Source: a bacterium (GTDB lineage Bacteria; Bacillota; Bacilli; Lactobacillales; Streptococcaceae). From it: a stretch of 64,000 bases of DNA. Position numbers and translations under genes: made by a program. This document shows, piece after piece, positions 16,012-25,303 of this stretch; positions within the stretch are counted from its first letter, which is position 1; every line of letters starts with the position of its first letter. The notes below the pieces were generated by a model. The model had not been told where the DNA came from. It saw only the letters and a list, made by a program, of their open reading frames with translations, and did not search any database. The DNA lies in contig CAJNCS010000004.1 in the NCBI GenBank assembly GCA_905221325.1, forward strand, positions 124,001-188,000. Reading direction: 5' to 3'.

Positions 16012-16215
16012 CTATGATGGATCTTTTAGAAGTGCACGTGTAGGGCACTGTTTGATAGCCTCCAGAACATCGCTGGTCTCAGCGATTTCTCTTTGCAGTT
16101 CATCAGGATCATCATAAAAGCGAACGATCCCATTATCATGGTAATCAAAGAGTTCAGAGTAGGTCTGGCAAAGCCCACAGGCGATGCACCGTTCGGGTAT
16201 AAGTGTGACTTTCAT
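16012..16215 (-). CDS. Single-cluster ferredoxin
   Basis: 67 residues. One 4Fe-4S site: 'CIACGLC' near residues 10-16 with the fourth ligand in 'QCPTRAL' near the C-terminus. It is cytoplasmic and a possible electron partner of the type 2 ferredoxin-NADP reductase at 23341. It is on the opposite strand to its neighbours. No ribosome site precedes the ATG, and the promoter spacing suggests a leaderless transcript. The upstream in-frame extension into the LysM gene has no start support. Confidence 0.85.
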   Translation of the reverse strand: MKVTLIPERCIACGLCQTYSELFDYHDNGIVRFYDDPDELQREIAETSDVLEAIKQCPTRALLKDPS

Positions 16216-16221
16216 ATTTAT

Positions 16222-16250
16222 ATTGTAATAAGAAAATGAAAAAAATACAA
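16222..16250 (-). promoter_or_regulatory. Promoter of the ferredoxin gene, leaderless spacing
   Basis: On the minus strand TTGTAT (complement 16245-16250), 17-bp spacer, TACAAT (complement 16222-16227), then six bases and the ATG at 16215. Confidence 0.6.
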
Positions 16251-16260
16251 GGAGTAAGGT

Positions 16261-16755
16261 ATGGCAAAAGAACCGTGGCAAGAAGATATTTATGACAATA
16301 GAGAAGAAGAAACAAGATTAGAGCGTCGTCACCGTAAACAAAAAGGGACAGGTGTTGTTGCTAATCGTGTTTTAACGGTTCTAGCTAGCCTCTTCTTTGT
16401 AATCGTTGTAGCGATGGTTGTCGTATTGATTTACCTTTCTACTGGAGGAAGTAACCGCACGGCGGCTTTGAAGGATTTTTATGATTCTTCAGCTCCATCG
16501 TCAACCTCTAAAGTGGAAGAGTCTTCTTCCTCTACTAGTAAAGCTCAAGAAACGAAAGAATCAACTCCTTCAGAAAGTAGTTCTGAAGAACACACAGATG
16601 GAGAAGGAACGCTTACTGTTCAGCCAGGAGAGGGTGAAGCCGCTCTTGCTCAACGTGCAGGAATTTCCATTGCCCAGCTGGAAGCTCTAAATCCTTCTCA
16701 TATGTCATCAGGAACCTGGTTTGCCAACCCTGGTGATGTGATCAAGACTAGATAG
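16261..16755 (+). CDS. SAG1386/EF1546-type LysM membrane protein
   Basis: 164 residues. A charged N-terminal cytoplasmic part (about 1-38), one membrane helix ('VLTVLASLFFVIVVAMVVVL', about 39-58), a Ser/Thr/Glu-rich extracellular linker (about 70-115) and a C-terminal LysM domain ('LTVQPGEGEAALAQRAGISI' onward). LysM binds peptidoglycan, so this is a wall-contacting single-pass protein. AAGGAGTAAGGT precedes the ATG. It lies nine bases before cmk and is probably co-transcribed with it. The function of this conserved streptococcal family is not known. Confidence 0.83.
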   Translation: MAKEPWQEDIYDNREEETRLERRHRKQKGTGVVANRVLTVLASLFFVIVVAMVVVLIYLSTGGSNRTAALKDFYDSSAPSSTSKVEESSSSTSKAQETKESTPSESSSEEHTDGEGTLTVQPGEGEAALAQRAGISIAQLEALNPSHMSSGTWFANPGDVIKTR

Positions 16756-16764
16756 GAGTCGGAA

Positions 16765-17439
16765 ATGAAGACAATTCAAATTGCTATTGATGGTCCTGCT
16801 TCCAGTGGTAAGAGTACGGTCGCAAAGATTATTGCTAAGGATTTTGGTTACACTTATCTCGATACAGGTGCCATGTACCGTGCTACGACTTATATAGCAC
16901 TCAAGCACCAGTTGGATGCAGGAAATGTAGAGCAACTTCTTGAACTTCTTAACCAACACCCCATTAGTTTTGGTCGTTCAGAAACAGGTGAGCAACTTGT
17001 TTTTGTAGGGGATGTTGATATTACTCATCCGATTCGTGAAAATGAAGTGACCAACAAGGTTTCAAGCATTGCTGCCATTCCTGAGGTGCGTGAGAAACTG
17101 GTTTCGCTCCAGCAAGAGATTGCTCAGCAAGGTGGTATTGTCATGGATGGGCGTGATATCGGGACAGTTGTATTACCACAAGCTGAACTCAAGATCTTCC
17201 TAGTAGCCTCTGTTGAAGAAAGAGCAGAGCGTCGTTACAAGGAAAATATTGCTAAAGGGATTGAGACTGACCTTGAAACGCTGAAAGAAGAGATTGCAGC
17301 GCGTGACTACAAGGATAGTCATCGTGAAACCTCTCCTCTCAGACAGGCTGAGGATGCAGTTTACCTTGACACAACTGGACTAAGTATCCAAGAAGTGGTC
17401 GAAAAAATTGAATCTGAAGCAAAAAAATATATGTCCTAG
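16765..17439 (+). CDS. cmk: Cytidylate kinase
   Basis: 224 residues. P-loop '[13 protein letters not shown]' at 5-17, CMP-binding 'YLDTGAMYR' near 31-39, and '[12 protein letters not shown]' near 128-139 are diagnostic. It phosphorylates CMP and dCMP in the cytoplasm for nucleotide recycling. Length is normal. AGGAGTCGGAA precedes the start, and a strong terminator follows. Confidence 0.95.
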   Translation: MKTIQIAIDGPASSGKSTVAKIIAKDFGYTYLDTGAMYRATTYIALKHQLDAGNVEQLLELLNQHPISFGRSETGEQLVFVGDVDITHPIRENEVTNKVSSIAAIPEVREKLVSLQQEIAQQGGIVMDGRDIGTVVLPQAELKIFLVASVEERAERRYKENIAKGIETDLETLKEEIAARDYKDSHRETSPLRQAEDAVYLDTTGLSIQEVVEKIESEAKKYMS

Positions 17440-17446
17440 GGACGAG

Positions 17447-17480
17447 AGGAGCAGGCTAAATGAAGCCTGCTCCTTTTCTC
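17447..17480 (+). terminator. Rho-independent terminator after cmk
   Basis: AGGAGCAGGCT (17447-17457) and AGCCTGCTCCT (17464-17474), 11-bp perfect stem, followed by TTTCTCTCTTTT. Confidence 0.9.
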
Positions 17481-17557
17481 TCTTTTGAGCGCGTTTCAAA
17501 ACAGTCTTTTTGGGAGAATTTTGATAAAATAGTAGTATCAATAAAAAGGACGGAAGC

Positions 17558-18064
17558 ATGACAAAGAAAATCATAGCCATTTGGGCCCAAGATGAAAAAG
17601 GTGTGATTGGGAAAGAAAATCGTCTCCCTTGGCATTTGCCAGCAGAGTTGCAACATTTTAAGGAAACAACTTTAAATCACGCCATCTTGATGGGACGAGT
17701 GACCTTTGATGGAATGGGGCGTCGTCTGCTTCCCAAACGCCAAACCTTGATTTTGACACGAAACAGTGATGAAGTCGTGGATGGAGCGCTCGTGTTTCAA
17801 GATGTGAAGTCTGTTTTAACTTGGTATCAGAGTCAGGAAAAAAATCTCTATATCATTGGCGGAAAGCAGATTTTTCAGGCTTTTGAGCCTTATTTAGATG
17901 AAATCATCGTGACACAGATTCATGCTCAGGTAGAGGGAGATACCTATTTCCCTGAGGAGTTTGACTTGTCTCGTTTTGAGACAGTCGCAAGCAAATCTTA
18001 TACCCGAGATGAGAAAAACGACTATGATTTTACCATCGAATACCGAGATAGAAAGGAAGTCTAA
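17558..18064 (+). CDS. folA: Dihydrofolate reductase
   Basis: 168 residues. The N-terminal '[27 protein letters not shown]' region shows the substrate-site Glu of bacterial DHFR (E30 region), then '[12 protein letters not shown]' and '[10 protein letters not shown]' for NADPH binding. It reduces dihydrofolate to tetrahydrofolate and is the trimethoprim target. The residue at the position linked with trimethoprim resistance in pneumococcus (Ile100 to Leu) reads Ile in 'NLYIIGG', the sensitive form, if the alignment holds. The next small gene overlaps by one base (TAATG). Confidence 0.95.
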   Translation: MTKKIIAIWAQDEKGVIGKENRLPWHLPAELQHFKETTLNHAILMGRVTFDGMGRRLLPKRQTLILTRNSDEVVDGALVFQDVKSVLTWYQSQEKNLYIIGGKQIFQAFEPYLDEIIVTQIHAQVEGDTYFPEEFDLSRFETVASKSYTRDEKNDYDFTIEYRDRKEV

Positions 18065-18234
18065 TGGAGCGCAGTATATTTGGATTTTTTACAGCTTTTT
18101 TGTGTGTAATCTGTATTTTGACTGGAGCACAGGCTTTTCGTAAGAAGCGCTATGGACTATCCGCCTTACTCTGGTTGAATGCTTTTACCAATCTGGTAAA
18201 CAGTGTCCATGCTTTTTATATGACCTTATTTTAG
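18064..18234 (+). CDS. Conserved small membrane protein between folA and clpX
   Basis: 56 residues starting at the ATG that overlaps the folA stop codon (TAATG), so it is translated by coupling. It begins [14 protein letters not shown] and contains one hydrophobic helix (about 5-22), a basic 'FRKKRYG' and a second partly hydrophobic helix. In pneumococcus a gene of this size sits at the same place between folA and clpX. No domain is recognised. It is too short for most ORF filters; conservation of position is the main support. Confidence 0.65.
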   Translation: MERSIFGFFTAFLCVICILTGAQAFRKKRYGLSALLWLNAFTNLVNSVHAFYMTLF

Positions 18235-18265
18235 ATAGAATGAAAATATAGAATGGAAGGAAATC

Positions 18266-19498
18266 ATGCCTACAAATAGGAAAAATGATATGATGGTTTA
18301 TTGCTCATTTTGTGGCAAAAGCCAAGAAGAAGTAAAGAAAATAATCGCTGGGAACAATGCCTTTATCTGTAATGAATGTGTGGAATTGGCCCAGGAAATC
18401 ATTCGGGAGGAGTTGGCCGAGGAAGTCTTGGCAGATTTGTCTGAAGTACCAAAACCAATCGAACTCCTCAATATCTTAAATCACTATGTGATTGGTCAAG
18501 ATCGTGCCAAACGTGCCTTGGCAGTGGCTGTATACAATCATTATAAACGCATCAATTTCCACGATACGCGTGAAGAGTCAGAAGATGTGGATTTGCAGAA
18601 GTCAAACATCTTGATGATTGGCCCAACTGGTTCTGGGAAAACTTTCTTGGCCCAGACCTTGGCTAAGAGCTTGAACGTGCCTTTTGCTATTGCAGATGCG
18701 ACAGCTCTGACTGAGGCTGGTTATGTGGGTGAGGACGTTGAAAACATCCTCCTCAAACTCTTGCAGGCTGCTGACTTTAATATCGAACGTGCAGAGCGTG
18801 GGATTATCTACGTAGATGAAATTGACAAGATTGCCAAGAAGAGCGAAAATGTGTCTATCACACGTGACGTTTCTGGTGAAGGAGTGCAACAAGCCCTTCT
18901 CAAGATTATCGAGGGAACTGTCGCTAGCGTGCCGCCTCAAGGTGGACGCAAACATCCACAACAAGAGATGATTCAGGTGGATACTAAAAACATCCTCTTC
19001 ATCGTGGGTGGTGCTTTTGATGGCATCGAAGAAATCGTTAAACAACGTTTGGGTGAAAAAGTTATCGGTTTTGGCCAAAATAATAAAGCGATTGACGAAA
19101 ACAGTTCCTACATGCAAGAAATCATCGCAGAAGACATTCAAAAATTCGGTATTATCCCTGAGTTGATTGGACGCTTGCCTGTCTTTGCTGCTCTTGAGCA
19201 ATTGACGGTCGATGACTTGGTTCGCATCCTGAAAGAACCAAGAAATGCTTTGGTGAAACAATACCAAACCTTGCTTTCTTATGATGATGTCGAGTTGGAA
19301 TTTGACGATGAAGCCCTTCAAGAAATCGCCAATAAGGCTATCGAACGCAAAACTGGCGCGCGTGGTCTTCGCTCAATCATCGAAGAAACCATGCTAGATG
19401 TTATGTTTGAAGTGCCAAGTCAAGAAAATGTGAAATTGGTCCGCATCACAAAAGAAGCTGTCGATGGAACGGAAAAACCAATCCTAGAAACAGCCTAG
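18266..19498 (+). CDS. clpX: ATP-dependent Clp protease ATP-binding subunit ClpX
   Basis: 410 residues. N-terminal zinc-binding domain (CSFC near 13-16 and CNEC near 35-38), Walker A 'GPTGSGKT' near 118, Walker B 'IIYVDEID', the 'RKHPQQE' pore/RKH region and sensor '[10 protein letters not shown]'. It unfolds tagged substrates for ClpP. GGAAGG precedes the ATG at a good distance. It is 2 bases from the ysxC ribosome site region, and this pair is conserved in streptococci. Confidence 0.96.
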   Translation: MPTNRKNDMMVYCSFCGKSQEEVKKIIAGNNAFICNECVELAQEIIREELAEEVLADLSEVPKPIELLNILNHYVIGQDRAKRALAVAVYNHYKRINFHDTREESEDVDLQKSNILMIGPTGSGKTFLAQTLAKSLNVPFAIADATALTEAGYVGEDVENILLKLLQAADFNIERAERGIIYVDEIDKIAKKSENVSITRDVSGEGVQQALLKIIEGTVASVPPQGGRKHPQQEMIQVDTKNILFIVGGAFDGIEEIVKQRLGEKVIGFGQNNKAIDENSSYMQEIIAEDIQKFGIIPELIGRLPVFAALEQLTVDDLVRILKEPRNALVKQYQTLLSYDDVELEFDDEALQEIANKAIERKTGARGLRSIIEETMLDVMFEVPSQENVKLVRITKEAVDGTEKPILETA

Positions 19499-19506
19499 AG
19501 GTGATT

Positions 19507-20094
19507 ATGGAAATCAATACACACAATGCTGAAATCTTGCTCAGTGCAGCCAACAAGTCCCACTATCCGCAGGATGACCTGCCGGAGGTTGCTCTAGCAG
19601 GGCGTTCAAATGTTGGCAAGTCTAGCTTTATCAACACCATGCTGAACCGCAAAAATCTTGCTCGTACATCAGGGAAACCTGGAAAAACCCAGCTACTCAA
19701 CTTCTTTAACATTGATGACAAGATGCGTTTTGTGGATGTACCTGGCTATGGCTATGCCCGCGTTTCCAAAAAGGAACGTGAAAAGTGGGGGCGCATGATT
19801 GAGGAGTATTTGACCACTCGGGAAAATCTCCGTGCCGTGGTCAGTCTGGTGGATCTCCGCCACGACCCGTCAGCAGATGATGTGCAGATGTACGAATTTC
19901 TTAAGTATTATGAGATTTCGGTTATCATCGTTGCGACCAAGGCGGACAAGATTCCTCGTGGTAAGTGGAACAAGCACGAATCAGCAATCAAAAAGAAATT
20001 AAACTTTGACCCAAGTGACGACTTCATTCTCTTTTCATCTGTCAGCAAGGCAGGGATGGATCAGGCTTGGGATGCAATATTAGAAAAATTGTGA
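19507..20094 (+). CDS. ysxC: Ribosome biogenesis GTPase YsxC/EngB
   Basis: 195 residues from ATG 19507 behind GAGGTG; GTG 19501 two codons earlier is part of the ribosome site. G1 'GRSNVGKSS', G3 'DVPGYGYA' and G4 'TKAD' motifs are present in order. The essential GTPase acts in large-subunit assembly. It is linked to clpX upstream and the RidA gene nine bases downstream. Confidence 0.94.
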   Translation: MEINTHNAEILLSAANKSHYPQDDLPEVALAGRSNVGKSSFINTMLNRKNLARTSGKPGKTQLLNFFNIDDKMRFVDVPGYGYARVSKKEREKWGRMIEEYLTTRENLRAVVSLVDLRHDPSADDVQMYEFLKYYEISVIIVATKADKIPRGKWNKHESAIKKKLNFDPSDDFILFSSVSKAGMDQAWDAILEKL

Positions 20095-20103
20095 GGGAAA
20101 GAA

Positions 20104-20484
20104 ATGGCAAAAACAATTCATACAGACAAAGCTCCAAAAGCAATCGGACCATATGTTCAAGGGAAAATCGTTGGCAATCTTTTGTTTGCTAGCGGTCAAG
20201 TTCCTCTTTCGCCTGAAACTGGGGAGATTGTAGGAGAAACCATCCAAGAACAGACAGAACAAGTCTTGAAAAATATCGGTGCTATTTTGGCTGAATCAGG
20301 AACAGACTTTGATCACGTTGTCAAAACAACTTGCTTCTTGAGCGATATGAACGACTTTGTTCCTTTTAATGAGGTTTACCAAACGGCCTTCAAAGAGGAA
20401 TTCCCAGCTCGTTCAGCTGTGGAAGTGGCTCGTCTTCCTCGCGATGTGAAAGTCGAAATTGAAGTCATCGCAGAGATTGGATAA
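20104..20484 (+). CDS. ridA: RidA family enamine/imine deaminase
   Basis: 126 residues, the usual length for the YjgF/YER057c/UK114 family. Family blocks 'KAIGPYVQGKIVGNLLFASG', 'GDIV'-like 'GEIVGET' and the C-terminal 'RSAVEVARLPRDVKVEIEVIA' with the conserved active-site Arg are all seen. It hydrolyses reactive 2-aminoacrylate and similar enamines released by PLP enzymes. It is cytoplasmic and trimeric. It follows ysxC and ends at a hairpin with a weak T tract. Confidence 0.92.
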   Translation: MAKTIHTDKAPKAIGPYVQGKIVGNLLFASGQVPLSPETGEIVGETIQEQTEQVLKNIGAILAESGTDFDHVVKTTCFLSDMNDFVPFNEVYQTAFKEEFPARSAVEVARLPRDVKVEIEVIAEIG

Positions 20485-20491
20485 GCTAGTT

Positions 20492-20519
20492 GAAGTTTGG
20501 TTTTGCCAAACTTCTTTTG
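20492..20519 (+). terminator. Hairpin after ridA, partial terminator
   Basis: GAAGTTTGG (20492-20500) and CCAAACTTC (20506-20514), perfect 9-bp stem, followed by only four T. Probably allows readthrough to rapZ, whose ribosome site is 10 bases on. Confidence 0.6.
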
Positions 20520-20535
20520 ATATAAGGAGAGATAG

Positions 20536-21426
20536 ATGACGAATAAACAACTTCACCTGGTAATTGTGACAGGGATGAGTGGTGCAGGAAAAACCGTAGC
20601 CATTCAGTCCTTCGAGGATTTGGGATATTTCACTATTGACAATATGCCACCAGCCCTCTTGCCAAAGTTCTTGCAGTTGGTTGAAACTAAAGATGATGAC
20701 CACAAACTGGCCTTGGTAGTGGATATGCGTAGCCGTTCTTTCTTTTCAGAGATTCAAGCTGTTTTGGATGAATTGGAAAACCAGGATGATTTGGATTTCA
20801 AAATTCTCTTTTTGGACGCTGCAGATAAAGAATTGGTCGCTCGCTATAAGGAAACCAGACGGAGTCACCCTCTAGCTGCAGATGGTCGAATTTTAGATGG
20901 CATCAAGCTGGAACGTGAACTTTTGGCACCTTTGAAAAACATGAGTCAAAATGTGGTGGATACGACAGAACTCACTCCGCGTGAACTGCGTAAAACCATT
21001 GCTGAGCAATTTTCAGACCAAGAACAAGCCCAGTCTTTCCGTATCGAGGTCATGTCTTTTGGATTCAAGTATGGTATCCCTATTGATGCAGACTTGGTTT
21101 TTGATGTCCGTTTCTTGCCAAATCCATACTACCTCCCTGAACTCCGTAATCAGACAGGTGAGGATCAAGCAGTTTATGACTATGTGATGAATCATGAAGA
21201 GTCTGAAAGTTTCTATCAGCACTTACTCGCCTTGATTGAGCCCATTTTGCCAAGTTACAAAAAAGAAGGAAAGTCCGTCTTGACTATCGCAGTAGGATGT
21301 ACAGGTGGACAGCACCGTAGTGTTGCCTTTGCCAAGAGAATCGCTGAGGACCTTGCTAAAAATTGGTCTGTAAATGAAAGCCATCGTGATAAAGACCGAA
21401 GAAAGGAAACGGTAAACCGTTCATGA
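20536..21426 (+). CDS. rapZ: RNase adapter/nucleotide-binding protein RapZ
   Basis: 296 residues. P-loop '[10 protein letters not shown]' at about 10-19, '[16 protein letters not shown]', 'VDMRSR' and the C-terminal '[14 protein letters not shown]' are family signatures (formerly YvcJ). In enterobacteria it guides small-RNA decay controlling GlmS; in Bacillus it hydrolyses nucleotides and affects competence. It heads the conserved rapZ-yvcK-whiA operon, overlapping yvcK by ATGA. Confidence 0.94.
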   Translation: MTNKQLHLVIVTGMSGAGKTVAIQSFEDLGYFTIDNMPPALLPKFLQLVETKDDDHKLALVVDMRSRSFFSEIQAVLDELENQDDLDFKILFLDAADKELVARYKETRRSHPLAADGRILDGIKLERELLAPLKNMSQNVVDTTELTPRELRKTIAEQFSDQEQAQSFRIEVMSFGFKYGIPIDADLVFDVRFLPNPYYLPELRNQTGEDQAVYDYVMNHEESESFYQHLLALIEPILPSYKKEGKSVLTIAVGCTGGQHRSVAFAKRIAEDLAKNWSVNESHRDKDRRKETVNRS

Positions 21427-22400
21427 GAAAACCAAAGATAACGGTAATTGGTGGAGGAACAGGTATCCCCGTCATTTTGAAAAGCTTGCGAGAAAAGGAT
21501 GTTGATATCGCAGCTATCGTAACGGTAGCTGATGATGGTGGATCTTCTGGTGAGCTAAGAAAGAATATCCAACAACTGACACCACCAGGTGATCTTCGCA
21601 ATGTTCTGGTAGCCATGTCGGATATGCCTAAATTTTATGAGAAGGTTTTTCAGTACCGCTTTTCAGAAGAGGCTGGTGCTTTTGCGGGCCATCCACTGGG
21701 GAATATCATCATAGCAGGGCTCTCTGAAATGCAAGGGTCCACTTATAATGCCATGCAGCTACTAAGTCTCTTTTTCCATACAACAGGGAAGATTTACCCC
21801 TCGAGTGACCACCCTTTAACGCTGCATGCGGTCTTTAAAGACGGTTCAGAGGTGGCGGGTGAGAGCCATATTGCAGATCATCCAGGCATGATTGACCATG
21901 TCTATGTGACCAATACCTTGGATGATGAAACACCGCAAGCCAGCCGTCGAGTGGTCACTACTATTCTCGAGAGTGACATGATCGTCTTGGGTCCTGGTTC
22001 CCTCTTTACATCAATTTTGCCTAATATCGTGATTGAGGAGATTGGACAAGCACTCTTAGAGACCAAGGCAGAGATAGCCTATGTCTGCAATATCATGACC
22101 CAGCGTGGGGAAACAGAGCATTTTTCAGACAGTGACCATGTGGAAGTCCTCCATCGTCATCTAGGTCGGCCTTTTATTGATACAGTCTTGGTCAATATCG
22201 AAAAGGTTCCTAGAGAATACATGGATACCAACCGTTTTGATGAATATTTGGTTCAGGTAGAGCATGACTTTGCTGGTCTTTGCAAACAGGTTCCTCGTGT
22301 GATTTCATCCAACTTCCTTCGTTTGGAAAATGGAGGAGCCTTCCATGATGGGGATTTGATTGTGGATGAATTGATGCGCATCATACAGGTGAGAAAATGA
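21423..22400 (+). CDS. yvcK: YvcK/CofD-like uridine-diphosphosugar-binding protein
   Basis: 325 residues. N-terminal '[17 protein letters not shown]' and '[14 protein letters not shown]' form the CofD-like nucleotide site. YvcK (GlmR) binds UDP-GlcNAc and stimulates GlmS-dependent cell-wall precursor supply; the pneumococcal orthologue affects cell shape. It is cytoplasmic. ATGA overlaps on both sides couple it to rapZ and whiA. Confidence 0.93.
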   Translation: MRKPKITVIGGGTGIPVILKSLREKDVDIAAIVTVADDGGSSGELRKNIQQLTPPGDLRNVLVAMSDMPKFYEKVFQYRFSEEAGAFAGHPLGNIIIAGLSEMQGSTYNAMQLLSLFFHTTGKIYPSSDHPLTLHAVFKDGSEVAGESHIADHPGMIDHVYVTNTLDDETPQASRRVVTTILESDMIVLGPGSLFTSILPNIVIEEIGQALLETKAEIAYVCNIMTQRGETEHFSDSDHVEVLHRHLGRPFIDTVLVNIEKVPREYMDTNRFDEYLVQVEHDFAGLCKQVPRVISSNFLRLENGGAFHDGDLIVDELMRIIQVRK

Positions 22401-23308
22401 GTTTTACAGTTGCAGTAAAAGAAGAAATTCTTGGTCAACACCATCTCAGTCGTTATGAACTATCGGCCATCATCAAGATGTCTGGTAGCATCGGTCTCTC
22501 GACTTCTGGTCTGACCTTGTCAGTCGTGACTGAAAATGCTAAGTTAGCTCGTCATCTTTATGAGTCTTTTCTCCATTTTTATGAAATCAAGTCAGAGATT
22601 CGTCACCATCAGAGAAGCAATCTTCGCAAGAATCGTGTTTACACGGTCTATACCGATGAGAGAGTGCAGGAGCTTTTAGCTGATTTGCGGCTTGCGGATT
22701 CCTTCTTTGGTTTGGAGACAGGTATTGATCCTGATATTTTAGCAGATGAAGAAGCTGGACGTGCTTACTTATGTGGGGCCTTTCTGGCAAATGGTAGCAT
22801 CCGAGATCCGGAGTCTGGTAAGTATCAGTTGGAGATTAGTTCCGTTTATCTGGACCATGCCCAAGGATTGGCCTCTCTCCTCCAGCAGTTTTTGCTGGAC
22901 GCCAAGGTCATTGAGCGCAGGAAAGGTGCAGTTACCTATCTCCAGCGTGCAGAGGACATCATGGATTTCTTGATCGTGATTGGGGCCATGCAGGCGCGTG
23001 ATAATTTTGAGCGCGTCAAGATTTTGCGTGAAACCCGTAACGATCTCAATCGAGCCAATAACGCTGAAACAGCCAATATCGCTCGGACGGTTTCGGCTAG
23101 CATGAAAACCATCAACAATATCAGTAAAATCAAAGATAGAATGGGATTGGAACATTTACCAGTGGATTTGCAGGAGGTGGCTCGCTTGCGGATCCAGCAT
23201 CCAGACTACTCTATCCAACAGTTGGCAGATAGCCTGAGCACCCCCCTGACCAAAAGTGGTGTCAACCACAGACTGAGAAAAATAAACAAGATTGCAGATG
23301 AAATCTAA
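22397..23308 (+). CDS. whiA: WhiA sporulation-type transcription regulator
   Basis: 303 residues. LAGLIDADG-like N-terminal domain ('[20 protein letters not shown]', about 116-135) without endonuclease residues, and a C-terminal helix-turn-helix ('[20 protein letters not shown]' then 'GVNHRLRKI'). In non-sporulating Firmicutes it binds DNA and influences division and wall balance. Last gene of its operon, followed by a strong terminator. Confidence 0.94.
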   Translation: MSFTVAVKEEILGQHHLSRYELSAIIKMSGSIGLSTSGLTLSVVTENAKLARHLYESFLHFYEIKSEIRHHQRSNLRKNRVYTVYTDERVQELLADLRLADSFFGLETGIDPDILADEEAGRAYLCGAFLANGSIRDPESGKYQLEISSVYLDHAQGLASLLQQFLLDAKVIERRKGAVTYLQRAEDIMDFLIVIGAMQARDNFERVKILRETRNDLNRANNAETANIARTVSASMKTINNISKIKDRMGLEHLPVDLQEVARLRIQHPDYSIQQLADSLSTPLTKSGVNHRLRKINKIADEI

Positions 23309-23340
23309 AACCACGGATTAGTTAATCCGTGGTTCTTTTC
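23309..23340. terminator. Bidirectional terminator between whiA and the ferredoxin reductase
   Basis: AACCACGGATTA (23309-23320) and TAATCCGTGGTT (23323-23334), a perfect 12-bp stem with a two-base apex, then CTTTTCTT. Genes on either side are convergent. Confidence 0.85.
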
Positions 23341-24309
23341 TTATAAACTGGTTGAGTGTTTGGGTTGTACTTTTTGGTCAGGGTCGATGTAGTTGATAGC
23401 ATTATTGACGGCAGTAGGTGCTTCTCCCAGTCCTGTCGCAATCAAGTCAATCTTTCCTTCATAGTAGCAACAGTCTCCGATAGCGTAAATACCCGCTTGG
23501 CTGGATTCTTGCTTACTATTGACGATAATCTTGTGTCGGTTGAGCTCCAGTCCCCAGTTTTTAAGATTTCCGACAGAAGACTTGAAGCCGTAGTTGACAA
23601 AGAGGTGGTCTAAGTCAATCGTTTCGGCTTCATCAGATTTGACTTTTGTGATTTCCAGTTTATCAAGTGTTTTTCCATCTCCAAGGAGTTGGCTAGGAAC
23701 GAATGGTGTCTTGATAGTCACAGATGATTCTTGAAGAGCTTTCACACTGTGTTCCAAGGCGCGGAAGTTATCTCTGCGGTGAACGAGAGTAGTTGGGGCG
23801 ATTTTTTCAAAAGCCAATGCCCAGTCAACTGCTGAGTCCCCTCCACCAAGTATGGTCACTTTCTTACCAGCGTATTGCTGGATGTTGGAAACGTGGTAGT
23901 GGATATTTTCATAGTCCTCAACACCGTCTAATTCGAGTGGACGTGGTTTAAAGGCGCCGCCACCCATGGCAATGATGACTGTTTTAGTCAGGTGGCTTCC
24001 TTTGTTGGTGGTGATGGTAAATCCTTGATCTTGTTTCTCGATTTCAAGAACGGTTTCGTTGAGGTGAACAGGTGTTTCAAAGCCGTTTAGCTGTTCAATC
24101 AAGCGATTGGTTAGCTCTTCTCCAGTTAAGTTTGGGAAGCCTGGCACATCAAGGATTTGCTTTTCAGGGTAGAGGATGGCTGGTTGACCACCGAGCTGGG
24201 GAAGGGAGTCGATGATTTGGACTTTGGCTTGGCGTAGGTGGGCGTAAAAGGCAGCAAAGAGCCCGACAGGACCGCCACCTACAATGGTAATATCATAGAG
24301 TTGAGACAT
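23341..24309 (-). CDS. Ferredoxin-NADP reductase, type 2 (TrxB-like)
   Basis: 322 residues. FAD motif 'ITIVGGGPVGLFAAFYA' near the N-terminus, 'GGQPAILYPEKQILDVPG', NADPH motif 'VTILGGGDSAVDWAL' near 155, and C-terminal 'IYAIGDCCYYEGKIDLI'. The CxxC redox pair of thioredoxin reductase is absent, which identifies the FNR subgroup. It likely moves electrons between NADPH and ferredoxin; the small ferredoxin at 16012 is a candidate partner. AGGAGAAATC precedes the start. Confidence 0.9.
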   Translation of the reverse strand: MSQLYDITIVGGGPVGLFAAFYAHLRQAKVQIIDSLPQLGGQPAILYPEKQILDVPGFPNLTGEELTNRLIEQLNGFETPVHLNETVLEIEKQDQGFTITTNKGSHLTKTVIIAMGGGAFKPRPLELDGVEDYENIHYHVSNIQQYAGKKVTILGGGDSAVDWALAFEKIAPTTLVHRRDNFRALEHSVKALQESSVTIKTPFVPSQLLGDGKTLDKLEITKVKSDEAETIDLDHLFVNYGFKSSVGNLKNWGLELNRHKIIVNSKQESSQAGIYAIGDCCYYEGKIDLIATGLGEAPTAVNNAINYIDPDQKVQPKHSTSL

Positions 24310-24400
24310 GATTTCTCCTTCGTTTTTTCTAGTCAGTTTATTTTATCATATTTTTAATCAAATTAAAATGAAGCAGGATAGGGAAAAAAATGTTAGAAAA

Positions 24401-24409
24401 TGGTATAAT
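24401..24409 (+). promoter_or_regulatory. Extended -10 promoter of the cdaA-cdaR-glmM operon
   Basis: TGGTATAAT 36 bases before the cdaA start codon; no strong -35. Confidence 0.55.
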
Positions 24410-24445
24410 AGGACGGAACGTGTTTTGATAGGGAGGGAACCAGGG

Positions 24446-25303
24446 ATGAATTTTCAGCAATTTTCCAACTTACAATACTGGACGAGTTTGTTTTCAAGTC
24501 CTTGGAGTATCGTCATCAATCTGATTGATATTCTGATTGTGACTTATATTTTGTATCATTTTACAAAGGCCATTGCAGGTACTAAAATCATGATCTTGGT
24601 GCGGGGGGTTTTGGTCTTCATTCTAGCTCAAATTCTGTCCAATATGATTGGTTTAACGACCATTTCTTGGTTGATCAATCAAATCATCACCTATGGGGTC
24701 ATTGCAGCAGTAGTCATTTTTTCACCAGAGATTCGGACGGGTCTAGAGCGGTTGGGCCGGGCAACGGATTTCTTTTCCAATGCTCCGATTAGTGCAGAGG
24801 AGCAGATGATTCGTGCCTTTGTCAAATCAGTCGAATACATGAGTCCGCGTAAGATTGGTGCGCTGGTAGCAGTTCAGCGTGTGAGAACCTTGCAGGAATA
24901 CATCTCGACGGGGATTCCCCTAGATGCCAAGATTTCAGCTGAATTGCTCATCAATATCTTTATTCCCAACACTCCCTTACACGACGGAGCGGTCATTATC
25001 CGAGAAGATCGGATTGCTGTCACCTCAGCCTATCTGCCACTAACTGAAAATACAGAGATTTCCAAAGAGTTTGGGACACGCCACAGGGCGGCGATTGGTT
25101 TGTCGGAAGTATCAGATGCTCTTACCTTTGTGGTTTCGGAGGAAACAGGTGGAATCTCAATCACCTATAATGGAGTCTTTAAGCACGATTTGACCTTGGA
25201 AGAGTTTGAATCTGAATTGAGAAGAATCCTACTTCCAAAATCAGAGGAAAAACATGGTCTGAAAGAGCGTTTGCTAGGAGGATTGAAACATGAGAAAAAA
25301 TAG
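24446..25303 (+). CDS. cdaA: Diadenylate cyclase CdaA
   Basis: 285 residues from ATG 24446 behind GGGAGGGAACC; the longer frame upstream begins before the promoter. Three N-terminal membrane helices (about 20-40, 45-62, 70-92) are followed by the DAC domain with catalytic 'LHDGAVII' and 'TRHRAAIGLSE'. It makes c-di-AMP from two ATP at the membrane, controlling potassium and osmolyte transport, and in pneumococcus competence. It overlaps cdaR by 14 bases in the conserved cdaA-cdaR-glmM operon. Confidence 0.95.
   Translation: MNFQQFSNLQYWTSLFSSPWSIVINLIDILIVTYILYHFTKAIAGTKIMILVRGVLVFILAQILSNMIGLTTISWLINQIITYGVIAAVVIFSPEIRTGLERLGRATDFFSNAPISAEEQMIRAFVKSVEYMSPRKIGALVAVQRVRTLQEYISTGIPLDAKISAELLINIFIPNTPLHDGAVIIREDRIAVTSAYLPLTENTEISKEFGTRHRAAIGLSEVSDALTFVVSEETGGISITYNGVFKHDLTLEEFESELRRILLPKSEEKHGLKERLLGGLKHEKK

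Noticed and set aside
16216..16281. Longer N-terminus of the ferredoxin
   Set aside because: It would start inside the LysM gene with no ribosome site, and the cluster motif fits a start at complement 16215.
17558..18064. Trimethoprim-resistant type of DHFR
   Set aside because: The position associated with resistance reads Ile in the NLYIIGG segment, the sensitive form.
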